64,000 bases of DNA from contig JANXQX010000043.1 of the NCBI GenBank assembly GCA_025353305.1, positions 1 through 64,000 of the forward strand. Reading direction: 5' to 3'. Numbering within the stretch: the first letter of the stretch is position 1; the number at the start of each line of letters is the position of its first letter. Of the stretch, positions 1 through 8,969 are shown piece after piece. The notes under the pieces were generated by a model. That model worked only from the letters and a program-made list of their open reading frames with translations, did no database searches and had not been told where the DNA came from. The DNA comes from Holophagaceae bacterium (GTDB lineage: Bacteria; Acidobacteriota; Holophagae; Holophagales; Holophagaceae). A program made the position numbers and the translations under genes.

Positions 1-59
1 TCGAGGACCAGGCCTCCATTTGCCGCCGCTGCCTGCGGATCATGGGTTACAAGGTCTGA
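1..59 (+). CDS. 3' end of an unidentified gene upstream of mqnC
   Basis: An open frame enters from the left edge and ends with TGA at 57-59, giving 18 visible residues that include a CxxC pair (CRRC). Its stop codon overlaps the ATG of mqnC at 59 by one base (TGATG), so the two are probably co-transcribed and translationally coupled. Too little is visible to identify the product. Confidence 0.6.
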   Translation, partial: EDQASICRRCLRIMGYKV

Positions 60-1192
60 TGATGACCCCGCCCGCGGCCGCCGCCGGAATCGGCATCACC
101 GGGGCCGTGCTGGACAAGGTGGAGCAGGGCCTCCGGCTGGACGAGGATGAAGCCCTCCATCTCTTGGAACATGCCACCCTCGCGGATCTGAGCGTGGCTG
201 CCACCACCGTGCGCAACCGCCGCAATGATCCAGGAAAAGTCAGCTTCATCATTGATCGCAACGTGAATTACACGGATGTCTGCAACGTGTATTGCACGTT
301 TTGCGCCTTCTACCACAAACCTGGCGACCCTCGCGGCTATGTGCTGACCAAAGAGCAGCTGCGCCAGAAGGCCGATGAAACGAAGGCTCTGGGCGGAACG
401 GGCTTCCTGCTCCAGGGCGGCGTGAATCCCGACCTGCCCTGGGACTACTACCTGGATCTGGTGCATTACCTGAAGCATGACCTGGGCATCTGGGTCCATG
501 GCTTTTCGCCGGTCGAAATCCAGATGATGGCGAAACTGAGTGGCCAGTCGCTACGAAAGACCATCGAAGATCTCAAGGAAGCAGGTTTGGGTTCCATTCC
601 CGGTGGCGGCGCGGAAGTCCTGGTGGCGCGCATCCGCAACAAGATCGCGCCCCTGAAGGGCGGCCCCGAAAAGTGGCTGGAAGTGATGGAGGCCGCTCAT
701 GAAGAGGGTTTGAAAACCACCGCCACCATGATGTACGGCATCACCGAATCTCTTGCGGAGCGCATCGAACATTTCCGGGTCATCCGCGAACAGCAGGACC
801 GTGCGCTGGGTAGAAACAATGGCGGTGGCTATACGGCCTTTGTCGCCTGGCCCTTCCAGAGCGGCCACACGGTTTGGGAAGGCAAGCTGGAAAAGCCAAC
901 CGACACCGAGTATCTGCGAACCATCGCAGCCGCCCGGATCTACCTGGACAACGTGCCCCACATCCAGTCCAGCTGGGTCACCATGGGGAAGAAGACGGGG
1001 CAGGTGGCCCTCCATTACGGCTGTGATGACATGGGCTCGCTGATGCTCGAAGAGAACGTAGTGAGCGCCGCGGGCACTTGCTACAACGTGAACAAAGAGG
1101 AGATGGTCCGCCTCATCCGCGATGCGGGTTTCGAGCCCTGGCAGCGCGACAACATCTACGGAATCGTGAACCCCACACCTGCAGCGGTCTAG
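59..1192 (+). CDS. mqnC: Cyclic dehypoxanthinyl futalosine synthase (radical SAM)
   Basis: MqnC closes the spiro ring of dehypoxanthinyl futalosine in the futalosine route to menaquinone. The 377-residue product fits the family length. The radical SAM cluster motif CxxxCxxC is at residues 75, 79 and 82 (CNVYCTFC), followed by FYHKPGDPRGY. The preceding stretch, with the RNVNYTDVC core, matches MqnC better than CofH-type paralogues. A TTG start at 20 is possible, but the ATG at 59 overlaps the upstream stop codon and removes a poorly conserved extension, so it was chosen (ATG at 62 is an alternative). The kinase gene begins 4 bases downstream. MqnC points to menaquinone as respiratory quinone. 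Family identity is confident; MqnE would be the nearest confusion. Confidence 0.92.
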   Translation: MMTPPAAAAGIGITGAVLDKVEQGLRLDEDEALHLLEHATLADLSVAATTVRNRRNDPGKVSFIIDRNVNYTDVCNVYCTFCAFYHKPGDPRGYVLTKEQLRQKADETKALGGTGFLLQGGVNPDLPWDYYLDLVHYLKHDLGIWVHGFSPVEIQMMAKLSGQSLRKTIEDLKEAGLGSIPGGGAEVLVARIRNKIAPLKGGPEKWLEVMEAAHEEGLKTTATMMYGITESLAERIEHFRVIREQQDRALGRNNGGGYTAFVAWPFQSGHTVWEGKLEKPTDTEYLRTIAAARIYLDNVPHIQSSWVTMGKKTGQVALHYGCDDMGSLMLEENVVSAAGTCYNVNKEEMVRLIRDAGFEPWQRDNIYGIVNPTPAAV

Positions 1193-1195
1193 GTC

Positions 1196-3718
1196 ATGGA
1201 ACCGGGCACCAATTTCGGCTTCTACCGGCTCATCGAACTGCTGGGCGAGGGGGGCATGGGCCAGGTCTGGAAGGCCATGGATCTCCGTCTGGAGCGCGTG
1301 GTGGCCCTGAAGGTCCTGAAGGAACTGGACGAGGTCAACCGCAAAGCGCTCATCGCCGAAGCCAAGACGGCTTCACAGCTCACCCATCCGAACATCGCCG
1401 TTATCTTCGATGCCGGTGAGGTGGACGGATCGCCCTATATCGCCATGGAGTTCGTGGAAGGCCGCACCCTGGTGGAGCAGCTTGGCCGTGCCTGGGATGA
1501 AGACGATCTACGGAAACTGGCGGTGCAGGCGGCCGAGGCGCTGGACCACGCCCATCATAAAGGCATCGTGCATCGGGACATCAAGCCCGCGAACCTGGTG
1601 CTGACTCCCGAAGGCCGGCTGGAAGTCCTGGATTTCGGTGTTGCCAAGCGCACCATGCCGATTTCGGCCGATGGTTCCGAAATGACCCGCATGGACGGGA
1701 CCATTCCCGGTTTCTCGCTGGGCACGCCTCTGTACATGAGTCCGGAACAGGTCCAAGGTGGTGAAATTGGCCCTGCCTCGGACCAGTTCAGCCTGGGAGT
1801 CGTGCTTCGAGAATTGGCCACAGGCGGGCATCCATTTCGAAGAGGGGGCATCGTAGAGACCCTTCACTCGATTCTGAAGGATGAGGTGGAACCGCTGGCC
1901 AATCTGCGGCCGGACCTGACCCCCCAGTTGGCCTCGGCGTTGGATCGAATGTTGGAAAAGAATCCCGTCCATCGCTTTCCGAGCATGCGGACTTTCGGCG
2001 CGATGCTGGGCGGATTCTCGGGCCAGGGTCCCGGTGCGATCGTCTTGCCGGATGCCCTCACCATTCGCCAGTCATCCATGAAAGCGCTTGCCCCTGCTGC
2101 TCGTAAGCCATTCAACAGAACGATCCTGGCGGCAGGACTATTGATTCTGCTTGCGGCGGGGGGGTGGGGCTTATGGCGGGTCAAATCAGGTATCCGATCT
2201 GAACCGCATTCGGACAGGACGGTTGTTGCGGTGCTGCCGCTGGAATCCATCGGCGTCAGCTCCGATCAGACCTGGCTGGGTACGAGTCTAGTGGATGCCA
2301 TGGCCACGGGTCTGTTGCGGCGCGGGGATCTGGTCGTGCTGGATCGTCTCTGGGTCGCGGACGTCATGGCGCGGATGGGGGATGAGCCGGGCCAGCCACC
2401 GAGGAATATCCAGAAACTCTTGAAGGAATTGAAGAGCGACGTGCTCGTGCTGGGCAAGTATCAGATCGTGGGGGACCAGATTCGCGTAAGTGTCAGGCTG
2501 ATGGATGGGACCAGGGGCCAGGTCAAGGATCAATACTCGACCCAGGGCACCACCGGAGGCCTGCTCAAGCTGGAGGATGATCTGCAGGATCACCTGCCGG
2601 GAATGCTGGGGCTGCGGCCCGCCGACGATGCCCTGAACGCCCGTTCCCGGGCCAAATTCCCGCACACGCGGGAGCTCTATGCCCGGGGGTCGGATCTGGC
2701 CGCGAAGGGGAACAGGGATTCCTTTGAAGCCGCCCGCACCCTCTTTCAAGAGGTAGTGAAGCAAGAGCCGGACTATGCTCCGGTCCATGTCGGCCTGGCC
2801 CATGCGTTGCATGGCATAGCCGCTTCGGAGGGGCACCTGGGCAAAGAAGCCGAATCCCAGGCTCACTTCTCGGAGGCCGAAAAGTCAGCCCGGCAAGCCA
2901 TCCTCCTGGATCCCAAGCTCTCCTCCGCTCATCGGGAACTGGCCAGGGTCCTCAATTTTCAGGGCCACCACACTGAAGCAAAGGAGGCGGCTTCCCATGC
3001 GGTGACCCTGGATCCGGCGGACTACCAGGCCTACTCGGCCTTGGGGGATGCCTATGCCTATAGCGACGGGGCCGAGGCCCACGCCATCGCGCTGCGCCAC
3101 TACCGTCGATCCATCGAACTCGCGCCAGACTACTGGACTGCGCTTTTCCGAAGCGCGGTGCTGCTGCAGAATGATGGGGATCTTGAAGGATCCATCCGGG
3201 AGGCCAACGCAGCCACGGCCTTGCAGCCCTCAGCGGAGTACACCTACCTTACCGGTGCTGTCTCTCTGCTCTGGCTGGGCCGCCTGGACGAAGCAAGGGT
3301 CAAGCTGGAAACAGGCCTTCGGCAGGTGCCCAGCTCCAATCTGTTGAAAGTGACCCTGGCCCTGGTGTCCCATGATCTGGGCGACCGGGGGGCTTTTCAG
3401 CGCCTGGCCACCGAACTCAAGGGCGTCTGGCCTCCGGACCATGTGATTTTTCGCCTGCTGAAGGGCCTGGGCAAGGATCTGGCTGGCGACAAAGCAGGGG
3501 CCAGGGGTGAATTCATCGGTTATCTCAGCAAACTCCAAACCCCAGGGTTTTCTATTTCGCCAGCGGAACGGCGCAGGGTTTCGGTGAATCTGTATCACAT
3601 GGCCCGGACCCTGGCGCTGGCTGGCGATAAAAAAGCCTCGTTGGAATTGCTCGACGAAGCAGACCGGCTGCACCCTGGAAAAAAGATCGTTGCGACGAAG
3701 GACCCGGCCTTCAGGTGA
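1196..3718 (+). CDS. Transmembrane Ser/Thr protein kinase with TolB-like and TPR domains
   Basis: The N-terminal half is a Hanks-type kinase: glycine loop GEGGMG at 17-22, ATP lysine in VALKVL at 39, catalytic HRDIKPAN at about 126-133, and DFG at about 146-148. One membrane segment lies at about 308-328. Beyond it is a domain resembling the TolB/FlgO-type N-terminal fold seen after many bacterial kinases and cyclases (about 343-470, with AVLPLESIG). Tetratricopeptide repeats fill about 490-830. The kinase should be cytoplasmic with the TPR part exported. The start follows the mqnC stop by 3 bases, suggesting co-transcription. Substrate and stimulus are unknown. This architecture is common in Acidobacteriota-like genomes. 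Confidence 0.88.
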   Translation: MEPGTNFGFYRLIELLGEGGMGQVWKAMDLRLERVVALKVLKELDEVNRKALIAEAKTASQLTHPNIAVIFDAGEVDGSPYIAMEFVEGRTLVEQLGRAWDEDDLRKLAVQAAEALDHAHHKGIVHRDIKPANLVLTPEGRLEVLDFGVAKRTMPISADGSEMTRMDGTIPGFSLGTPLYMSPEQVQGGEIGPASDQFSLGVVLRELATGGHPFRRGGIVETLHSILKDEVEPLANLRPDLTPQLASALDRMLEKNPVHRFPSMRTFGAMLGGFSGQGPGAIVLPDALTIRQSSMKALAPAARKPFNRTILAAGLLILLAAGGWGLWRVKSGIRSEPHSDRTVVAVLPLESIGVSSDQTWLGTSLVDAMATGLLRRGDLVVLDRLWVADVMARMGDEPGQPPRNIQKLLKELKSDVLVLGKYQIVGDQIRVSVRLMDGTRGQVKDQYSTQGTTGGLLKLEDDLQDHLPGMLGLRPADDALNARSRAKFPHTRELYARGSDLAAKGNRDSFEAARTLFQEVVKQEPDYAPVHVGLAHALHGIAASEGHLGKEAESQAHFSEAEKSARQAILLDPKLSSAHRELARVLNFQGHHTEAKEAASHAVTLDPADYQAYSALGDAYAYSDGAEAHAIALRHYRRSIELAPDYWTALFRSAVLLQNDGDLEGSIREANAATALQPSAEYTYLTGAVSLLWLGRLDEARVKLETGLRQVPSSNLLKVTLALVSHDLGDRGAFQRLATELKGVWPPDHVIFRLLKGLGKDLAGDKAGARGEFIGYLSKLQTPGFSISPAERRRVSVNLYHMARTLALAGDKKASLELLDEADRLHPGKKIVATKDPAFR

Positions 3719-3740
3719 GGGATGGGCCAGGGCCCAAGTC

Positions 3741-3761
3741 GAGAGCCGAGAGTCGAGAGTC
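3741..3761. repeat. Three tandem GAGAGYC heptamers between convergent genes
   Basis: Three adjacent 7-bp units (GAGAGCC, GAGAGTC, GAGAGTC) fill the 55-bp gap between the convergent kinase and 5'-nucleotidase genes. A related string (GAGTCGAGAG) recurs in the trpG-trpD spacer near 54205. Confidence 0.6.
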
Positions 3762-3773
3762 AAATCGGCTTTG

Positions 3774-4709
3774 TTATTCGTTATTTCCTTTGTGGTTTTC
3801 ATTCACTACCCCACTCACCACATGGCCGGTGGGACCCACCTGGGCGGCGGTGTCGCAGTAGCGGGTCTGGTCGTCAAAGAAGAAATCAGGCTCGAATTCG
3901 CGCAGGAAGTCCGCCTTTTCCAGGCCGCCCAGGAACATGGCTTCGTCCAGGTTGATGTTCCATTGCATGAGCGTCCGGATGGCTCGCTCGTGCGCTGGGG
4001 CACTGCGCGCGGTCACCAGGGCTGTTCGGATGCGCATGCGGGTGGGTTGGCAGCCATCAACATCGGCGGCGGATTGAAGGCGCTGCAAGGCCTCCAGCAG
4101 GGGCTTGAAGGGGCCAGGAGGAAGAGGATCGCCCGCATGTTCCGTTTCGTGCCGTTGAAAGGCGTCCATGCCCTCAGCCTGATAGACCTGCTCCGCTTCA
4201 TCGCTGAAGAGGACCGCGTCTCCATCGAAGGCGATGCGTACTTCCAGGGGATGTTTTTCAGCCGCCATGGCGCTGTTCGCATAGACACGGGCCGCGGGAA
4301 AACCGGCGTTCAGGGCCGAGCGCACATCGGATTCGAGCGCCGAAAGGAACAGGCTTGCGCCGAGCGGTTTCAAGTACTGAAAGGGACTGCGTCCCCGGGT
4401 GAAGACACCGCGCTCCAGCGGCAAACCAGTGGCCTGGGCGCTCCGAAAGACCCGCAGGCCGCTCACTGGATCGTTGCGTGAGAGGATCACCACTTCCACT
4501 AGCTTTTCTTTGTTCGTGTTGAAAGACAGAAGTTTCTTCACCAAAGGGAAAGCGACGCCAGGCCGGGCCGGCATTTCCATCCGGTCCAACTGAAGTTTCA
4601 TGTAGGCCCGGTCATCGGACTCCTCGAAGACTCTGTTCTCTTCTTCGAAGTCAAAGAGCGCCCGGGAGGAAATAGCGACGACCAGCTGGCCTTCAAGGGT
4701 TTTGGGCAT
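3774..4709 (-). CDS. Cytosolic 5'-nucleotidase (cN-I-like, PF06189 family)
   Basis: This 311-residue protein resembles the bacterial members of the 5'-nucleotidase family related to eukaryotic cytosolic nucleotidase I, which dephosphorylate nucleoside monophosphates. Recognisable elements are VVAISSRALFD near the N-terminus, the AFDGDAVLFSDEAE aspartate motif in the middle and LGGLEKADFL near the C-terminus. The open frame extends 38 codons upstream, but the ATG at 4709 has a purine-rich GAAGGAAG about 10 bases before it and begins the conserved block. No signal peptide is visible, consistent with a cytoplasmic enzyme. It is divergent from the cysteine desulfurase gene across 65 bp. Family call is good; the preferred nucleotide is unknown. 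Confidence 0.8.
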   Translation of the reverse strand: MPKTLEGQLVVAISSRALFDFEEENRVFEESDDRAYMKLQLDRMEMPARPGVAFPLVKKLLSFNTNKEKLVEVVILSRNDPVSGLRVFRSAQATGLPLERGVFTRGRSPFQYLKPLGASLFLSALESDVRSALNAGFPAARVYANSAMAAEKHPLEVRIAFDGDAVLFSDEAEQVYQAEGMDAFQRHETEHAGDPLPPGPFKPLLEALQRLQSAADVDGCQPTRMRIRTALVTARSAPAHERAIRTLMQWNINLDEAMFLGGLEKADFLREFEPDFFFDDQTRYCDTAAQVGPTGHVVSGVVNENHKGNNE

Positions 4710-4774
4710 TATCCAGCTTGCTTCCTTCTGGCAAAGGAATCCAGTCCCGCAATGGCTTCTGCCATCATCGCTGA

Positions 4775-5815
4775 ATGGATCGTTTCTACTTCGACGCCAA
4801 TGCCACCGCGCCACCGCTCCCAAGCGTGGTGCAGGTGATGGAGCGGGCGCAGTGTGAATTGTGGGCCAACCCCACCAGCACCCACAGGGAAGGCCAGGCG
4901 GCCCGCCAGGCCATCGAGGAGGCCCGGCGATCCATCGCGCACAGCCTGGAGGTTCCGCCTTCCCAACTGGTCTTCTGCGGCAGTGCCACCGAGGCGCTCC
5001 ACTTGCTGATCCGCGGAATGGACCCGGCTTTGACCTTCATGCCCGCCGCGGTGAATCCCGGCGAGCATAGCGCCTGCCTGAATCCATTGCGGGCGTGGGC
5101 CAATGTGCGATGGCTGCCCTGCGATCTATCCGGCATTGCCACCATCGTGCAGATGGCCGCCAACAATGAAAGCGGAATCGTCACTGAGATGCCGCAGGTG
5201 GCCGGCGCGGTGCGCATCAAGGACTGCTGCCAGGCCTGGGGGAAGGTGGCGGTGGATCTTTCCGATTGCGATGCTGCGGTTTTCAGCGCCCACAAGATGG
5301 GCGGGCCTCGCGGCGCGGCACTGCTCTGGATGCGCCCCGAGCTGCCCTGGACACCCATCATGGAAGGTCCCCAGGAACGTCGGCGCCGGGGCGGGACCGA
5401 GGACACAGCGGCCATCCTTGGCCTTGAAGAAGCTGTAGGACACCTGGCGGATCGCTTGGCCCTGAACGCATCCTTGGAGCCCCTTCGCGATGCCATGGAG
5501 GCCGAAGTGCACTCCTGGTCGCCTGGTTTTGAAATCGTCGGAAAGGGCCAGCCCCGATTGCCGAACACCAGCTCGCTGCTGCTGCGCGGCCACAACGGTG
5601 AAGCGGTCCACATGGCCATGGATCTCGCGGGCTTCGCGATCAGCACCGGCAGCGCCTGCCATAGCGGCGCCACCAAGCCCAGCCACGCCATCATGGCGCT
5701 GGGCTACAGCGAGCCGGAAGCCCGCAGCGTCATCCGCATCTCGATGCATCCCGGAACTACGGAGGCATCAGTCTGTCTCTTGCTGGATGCCCTGAAAAAA
5801 ATCATCCGAAGGTGA
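4775..5815 (+). CDS. Cysteine desulfurase (NifS/IscS-like, class V aminotransferase fold)
   Basis: PLP-dependent enzymes of this family remove sulfur from cysteine for Fe-S clusters, thiolated tRNA or cofactors. The PLP lysine lies in SAHKMGGPRG at about residue 174. The active-site cysteine lies in the loop GSACHSGATKPSHA at about residue 295. The N-terminus has the usual YFDANATAPP start. At 346 residues it is somewhat shorter than typical IscS (about 400), and it stands alone rather than beside iscU/iscR, so its sulfur acceptor cannot be named. The family call is secure; IscS, NifS or CsdA-type use cannot be separated from sequence alone. Confidence 0.88.
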   Translation: MDRFYFDANATAPPLPSVVQVMERAQCELWANPTSTHREGQAARQAIEEARRSIAHSLEVPPSQLVFCGSATEALHLLIRGMDPALTFMPAAVNPGEHSACLNPLRAWANVRWLPCDLSGIATIVQMAANNESGIVTEMPQVAGAVRIKDCCQAWGKVAVDLSDCDAAVFSAHKMGGPRGAALLWMRPELPWTPIMEGPQERRRRGGTEDTAAILGLEEAVGHLADRLALNASLEPLRDAMEAEVHSWSPGFEIVGKGQPRLPNTSSLLLRGHNGEAVHMAMDLAGFAISTGSACHSGATKPSHAIMALGYSEPEARSVIRISMHPGTTEASVCLLLDALKKIIRR

Positions 5816-5890
5816 TCAATCCACGGTCTTCACGCCGGGAGGCTTCCCCTGCGGCGGCATGGCCATTCGATGTCCATCAAGGTTGCGATT
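5816..5890 (-). pseudogene. Possible C-terminal remnant of a lost gene
   Basis: Reading the minus strand, about 24 codons with GC-rich third positions end at a TGA (5816-5818) abutting the desulfurase stop. The last residues are PPQGKPPGVKTVD. Upstream the frame runs into GGTGGAAGG-type short repeats (about 5896-5948). No start codon with a ribosome site is visible. It could be chance, so this is weak. Confidence 0.25.
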
Positions 5891-5948
5891 GAAAACGGAG
5901 GAAGGGAAGGTGGAAGGTGAGAGCCATGCCGTGCGTTAAGGTGGAAGG

Positions 5949-7136
5949 ATGAGTTCTCACAAACCCTACCCCATCATCCGTCTGAAACCTGGCAAGGAGG
6001 CCCTCCTGGGCAAGCTGCATCCCTGGATCTATTCAGGGGCGCTGGAAACCAAGCCGGAGTCCCGGCTGGTGCGCATCGCGGACCATTCTGGCAACGTGCT
6101 GGCCACCGGCACCGCGAGTGCTTCAAACACGCTGAGCGTGCGCATCTTCCGCCACGAGGACGCACCCCTGGACGAAGCCATTTTCCTGTCCCGCTTCGAA
6201 GCTGCGCTGCAGTTGCGAATGGACCTGGGCTTGATGAACCCCGACGGCGCCTGCCGGCTGATTTTCGGTGAAGGAGATCTGCTGCCGGGCTTCGTGGTGG
6301 ATCGCTATGCCAATGCCCTGGTGATCCAGGTGGGCACCGCAGGACTGGAGGCGCTGCGTGAAGTCTGGTGGCCGGTGCTCGTGGCGTTCGGAAAGCAGAT
6401 CGGCTGCACGGTCTTCGTCGAACGAAGTCAGGCGGGCCGCAAAGAGGAAGGCCTGGAGGTGGTGAATCGCCTGCTGAAGGGTTCGCTGGCCGGTCCGATC
6501 ACCATCAAGGAAGGCAAGGCCAAATTCACCGTGGACCTGCTGAAGGGCCAGAAAACAGGTCTCTTCCTGGATCAGCGGGAGCATCGCCTGACCCTTGGTG
6601 CCGTCTCGAAAGATTGCAGTGTCTTGAACACCTTCGGCTACACCGGCGGATTTTCCATCCATGCGGGCCTTGGTGGCGCCACCCAAGTCGCCACGCTGGA
6701 CACCAGCGCCGCAGCCTTGGATCAATGTGAAAAAGATTGGGAAGCCAATGGGCTCGATCCCGCCCGGCACACGCGATTGGAAGGCGATGCCTTCGACCTT
6801 ATGCGCGAACTCAAGGCCGAATCATTTGATCGCGTGATCGTCGACCCTCCCGCTTTCGCCAAACAGCGCAAAGATGTGGAAAAGGCTTTCAAGGCCTACA
6901 AGGATGTATTCCGGCTCGGAGCCCGCGCCACAGCCCGGGGCGGCATGCTCTGGTGCTTCTCCTGCAGCCAGCATCTCGACCGGATCCGCTTCCAGGAAGC
7001 CGTGTGGACGGCGGTGCTGGAATCGGGGCGTGAAGCCCAGGTCTTGGGCCACTTAGGCCAGCCCGCGGATCACCCTTACGGGCTGAATCATCCAGAAGGG
7101 TTCTACCTCAAGGGGCTTTGGCTCAGGGTGCTCTGA
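5949..7136 (+). CDS. rlmI: 23S rRNA (cytosine) methyltransferase, RlmI family
   Basis: The 395-residue protein has an N-terminal PUA-type RNA-binding domain (about 1-80, RLKPGKEALLGKLHPWIYSG), a linker domain, and a C-terminal Rossmann methyltransferase. The last contains NTFGYTGGFSIHA (SAM-binding region), IVDPPAFAKQRK (motif IV) and FSCSQHL. In Escherichia coli RlmI makes m5C1962 in 23S rRNA, but paralogues of the family have other targets. The ATG is preceded by AAGGTGGAAGG, a strong ribosome site. It is a single gene with short spacers on both sides. Confidence is high in family and moderate in exact target base. Confidence 0.85.
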   Translation: MSSHKPYPIIRLKPGKEALLGKLHPWIYSGALETKPESRLVRIADHSGNVLATGTASASNTLSVRIFRHEDAPLDEAIFLSRFEAALQLRMDLGLMNPDGACRLIFGEGDLLPGFVVDRYANALVIQVGTAGLEALREVWWPVLVAFGKQIGCTVFVERSQAGRKEEGLEVVNRLLKGSLAGPITIKEGKAKFTVDLLKGQKTGLFLDQREHRLTLGAVSKDCSVLNTFGYTGGFSIHAGLGGATQVATLDTSAAALDQCEKDWEANGLDPARHTRLEGDAFDLMRELKAESFDRVIVDPPAFAKQRKDVEKAFKAYKDVFRLGARATARGGMLWCFSCSQHLDRIRFQEAVWTAVLESGREAQVLGHLGQPADHPYGLNHPEGFYLKGLWLRVL

Positions 7137-7294
7137 TTTCCTAGGTGGGAGCCCTTGTCTGAGAATTTCACACCCTAAATAAAGTGTGGCACGGTACCTT
7201 CTGGGGCATTTTGAAACGGGTTTGGTGTGATATGTCAGACTTTGGGATTGAACCCGATTGAGGTCTGCACATCAATCTTATTGTGTGAGGAAGC

Positions 7295-7855
7295 ATGCCT
7301 ACCTGTCGAAAATGCGGTGCTGCAATTATTTCAGATGCGGCCTATTGCAGTGCTTGCGGGACAAGCGTGGCGTTGGGTGAAGCCAAACACGGCCGAAAAG
7401 GAGTGGGTGAAATCTACACCCATGTTCCCCATCCCCACATCGCGCGGCGAAAAGAAAAAGCGCCGATCGAAGTGGCGGACATGCTTTCCCGCAATGGAGC
7501 GGTGCAGAAGTTCAATTCCTACCTTGCCGTGAAGATCACGAGTGGGGTTGGCACCATGTGGTGCGCCTACCTTTTCGCCATCATTGCCTTTATCAGCCTG
7601 CCAGAGGCCATCAGAGGCGGGAAGGCCACCACCATCTCGTGGATAGCCCAGACGTTTCTGCAACTTGTCCTGTTGTCGATCATCATTGTCGGTCAGAAGG
7701 TGCAGGCGAAGGCTTCGGACAAACGGGCTCTGGACACCTACAAGGACGCCGAAGCCGTTTTGCATGAAGCCATCCAGATCCAGGAACATCTCGCTGCCCA
7801 AGACGAATTGCTATCAAAGCTGGCCGACCGCCTGTCACCGCACCCCCCAGGGTGA
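7295..7855 (+). CDS. Zinc-ribbon membrane protein of unknown function
   Basis: The 186-residue product opens with a zinc ribbon (CRKCG and CSACG, about residues 4-24), a common start for small bacterial membrane proteins. A short polar stretch follows, then two hydrophobic segments at about 85-105 and 115-137. The second ends in IIIVGQKVQAKASDKRA, a stretch I associate with uncharacterised small membrane proteins. The C-terminal tail (about 140-180) is a predicted helix rich in Ala, Glu and Gln. No partner gene is evident. The product probably sits in the inner membrane; no function is claimed. Confidence 0.75.
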   Translation: MPTCRKCGAAIISDAAYCSACGTSVALGEAKHGRKGVGEIYTHVPHPHIARRKEKAPIEVADMLSRNGAVQKFNSYLAVKITSGVGTMWCAYLFAIIAFISLPEAIRGGKATTISWIAQTFLQLVLLSIIIVGQKVQAKASDKRALDTYKDAEAVLHEAIQIQEHLAAQDELLSKLADRLSPHPPG

Positions 7856-7883
7856 AAGGCCAAGGATTTTTTATACGAAGCTC

Positions 7884-7912
7884 TTGACAAAGCGAAATAA
7901 AGACGAATATTT
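7884..7912 (+). promoter_or_regulatory. Candidate sigma70-type promoter for the SPL-family gene
   Basis: TTGACA at 7884-7889 is followed after 17 bases by ATATTT (7907-7912). Transcription would start near 7919, at or beside the first ATG, so the mRNA may be leaderless or translation may begin at the in-frame ATG at 7955. Confidence 0.4.
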
Positions 7913-7918
7913 AAGGGC

Positions 7919-8962
7919 ATGACACCCGCCCTTCTTTCCCTTAATGCTCTGCCCATGCCTCTCTTCCGGAATATTCAGGTGGAGCCAGAGGAGGCGAAAA
8001 GCATTCTACGCCATCAAAAAGATGCCCGCTATGGGTGGGGCTTCAGCCTTAACCCCTATCGCGGCTGCAGCCATGGCTGCAGCTATTGCTATGTGCGGGG
8101 GTATCCTGCGCCCTTGGCGGGCCATCAGGGTAGTAACGATCCAGTCGATGAGAAGGCTTTTGCTGGCGCCAAGAGCACGAAGCTCTTGCATGATCCCCAG
8201 GAGTGGGGGCGATGGGTCACGCCCAAGCTCAATGCGCCAGAACTGCTCTGGGCCCAGCGCCACAAACTGCATGGCGAATCGGTGTTCCTGTCCGGCGCCA
8301 CCGACCCCTATCAGCCCATTGAACGGGACTTCAGGCTCACCAGGAAATGCCTGCAGGTCCTGCTTGCGTGCACCACGACGCAGGTAATCATCCACACCCG
8401 TTCTCCCATGGTGCTTCAGGATCTGGAAATCCTCAAAGCCTTTGAAGATCGCCTCTCGGTCGGAATTTCCATTCCCACCGATGATGATGCCGTGCGCCAG
8501 ATCGTGGAGCCGGATGCGCCCTCCATCCCGAGCCGATGGAGCACGCTGGAGGGGCTGGCCAAAGCCGGCATTCGCGTGGGCATCAGCGCCACTCCGCTAC
8601 TGGCAGTCCGGGATATTGCCGCCTTTGCCTGCCACGTCAGGGATAGTGGGGCCAAAAGCGCATGGGTTGGGGGTCTTCGGCTGCTGAAAAATGACCCCTT
8701 TTATACACTGCTCGCGGAGCATCACTGGCTGCACATCCTGGATCCCGATTACAGGCAGCAGGTCCGGGAGGCCTTCAAGGCGGCCCTCCACCAGCGACCC
8801 AAGCATTTGTCTCTGCGATCAAGTTCCCAGCCGGGGAAATCGCACCCGGGAAGCCGAGTGAGGTTGATACCAGAACCAGTTTGGGCCCCTGACTCACGAA
8901 GATCCTGCGTGCCTCGGTTCAATCCGGGTCAGCAACCGTCCCTGTTCACCCAAGCCAGCTGA
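7919..8962 (+). CDS. Radical SAM protein of the SPL/PA0069 family
   Basis: The protein (347 residues from the first ATG) carries a radical SAM cluster CxxxCxxC (CSHGCSYC) directly after the family hallmark SLNPYRGC. This places it with spore-photoproduct-lyase-like proteins (PA0069/Rv2578c group) whose reaction is unknown. Downstream features include SGATDPYQPIE and HTRSP, typical of this group. The C-terminal 50 residues are basic, Ser/Pro-rich and probably disordered. The start is uncertain: 7919 or the ATG at 7955 (MPLFRN). It is convergent with the epimerase-like gene. There is no evidence it repairs spore photoproduct, since nothing else here suggests sporulation. Confidence 0.82.
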   Translation: MTPALLSLNALPMPLFRNIQVEPEEAKSILRHQKDARYGWGFSLNPYRGCSHGCSYCYVRGYPAPLAGHQGSNDPVDEKAFAGAKSTKLLHDPQEWGRWVTPKLNAPELLWAQRHKLHGESVFLSGATDPYQPIERDFRLTRKCLQVLLACTTTQVIIHTRSPMVLQDLEILKAFEDRLSVGISIPTDDDAVRQIVEPDAPSIPSRWSTLEGLAKAGIRVGISATPLLAVRDIAAFACHVRDSGAKSAWVGGLRLLKNDPFYTLLAEHHWLHILDPDYRQQVREAFKAALHQRPKHLSLRSSSQPGKSHPGSRVRLIPEPVWAPDSRRSCVPRFNPGQQPSLFTQAS

Positions 8963-8969
8963 TATTGAT

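Noticed and set aside
7919..8962. Spore photoproduct lyase function for the SPL-family protein
   Set aside because: The family resemblance is to the PA0069 group of unknown function, and nothing else in the window suggests sporulation.
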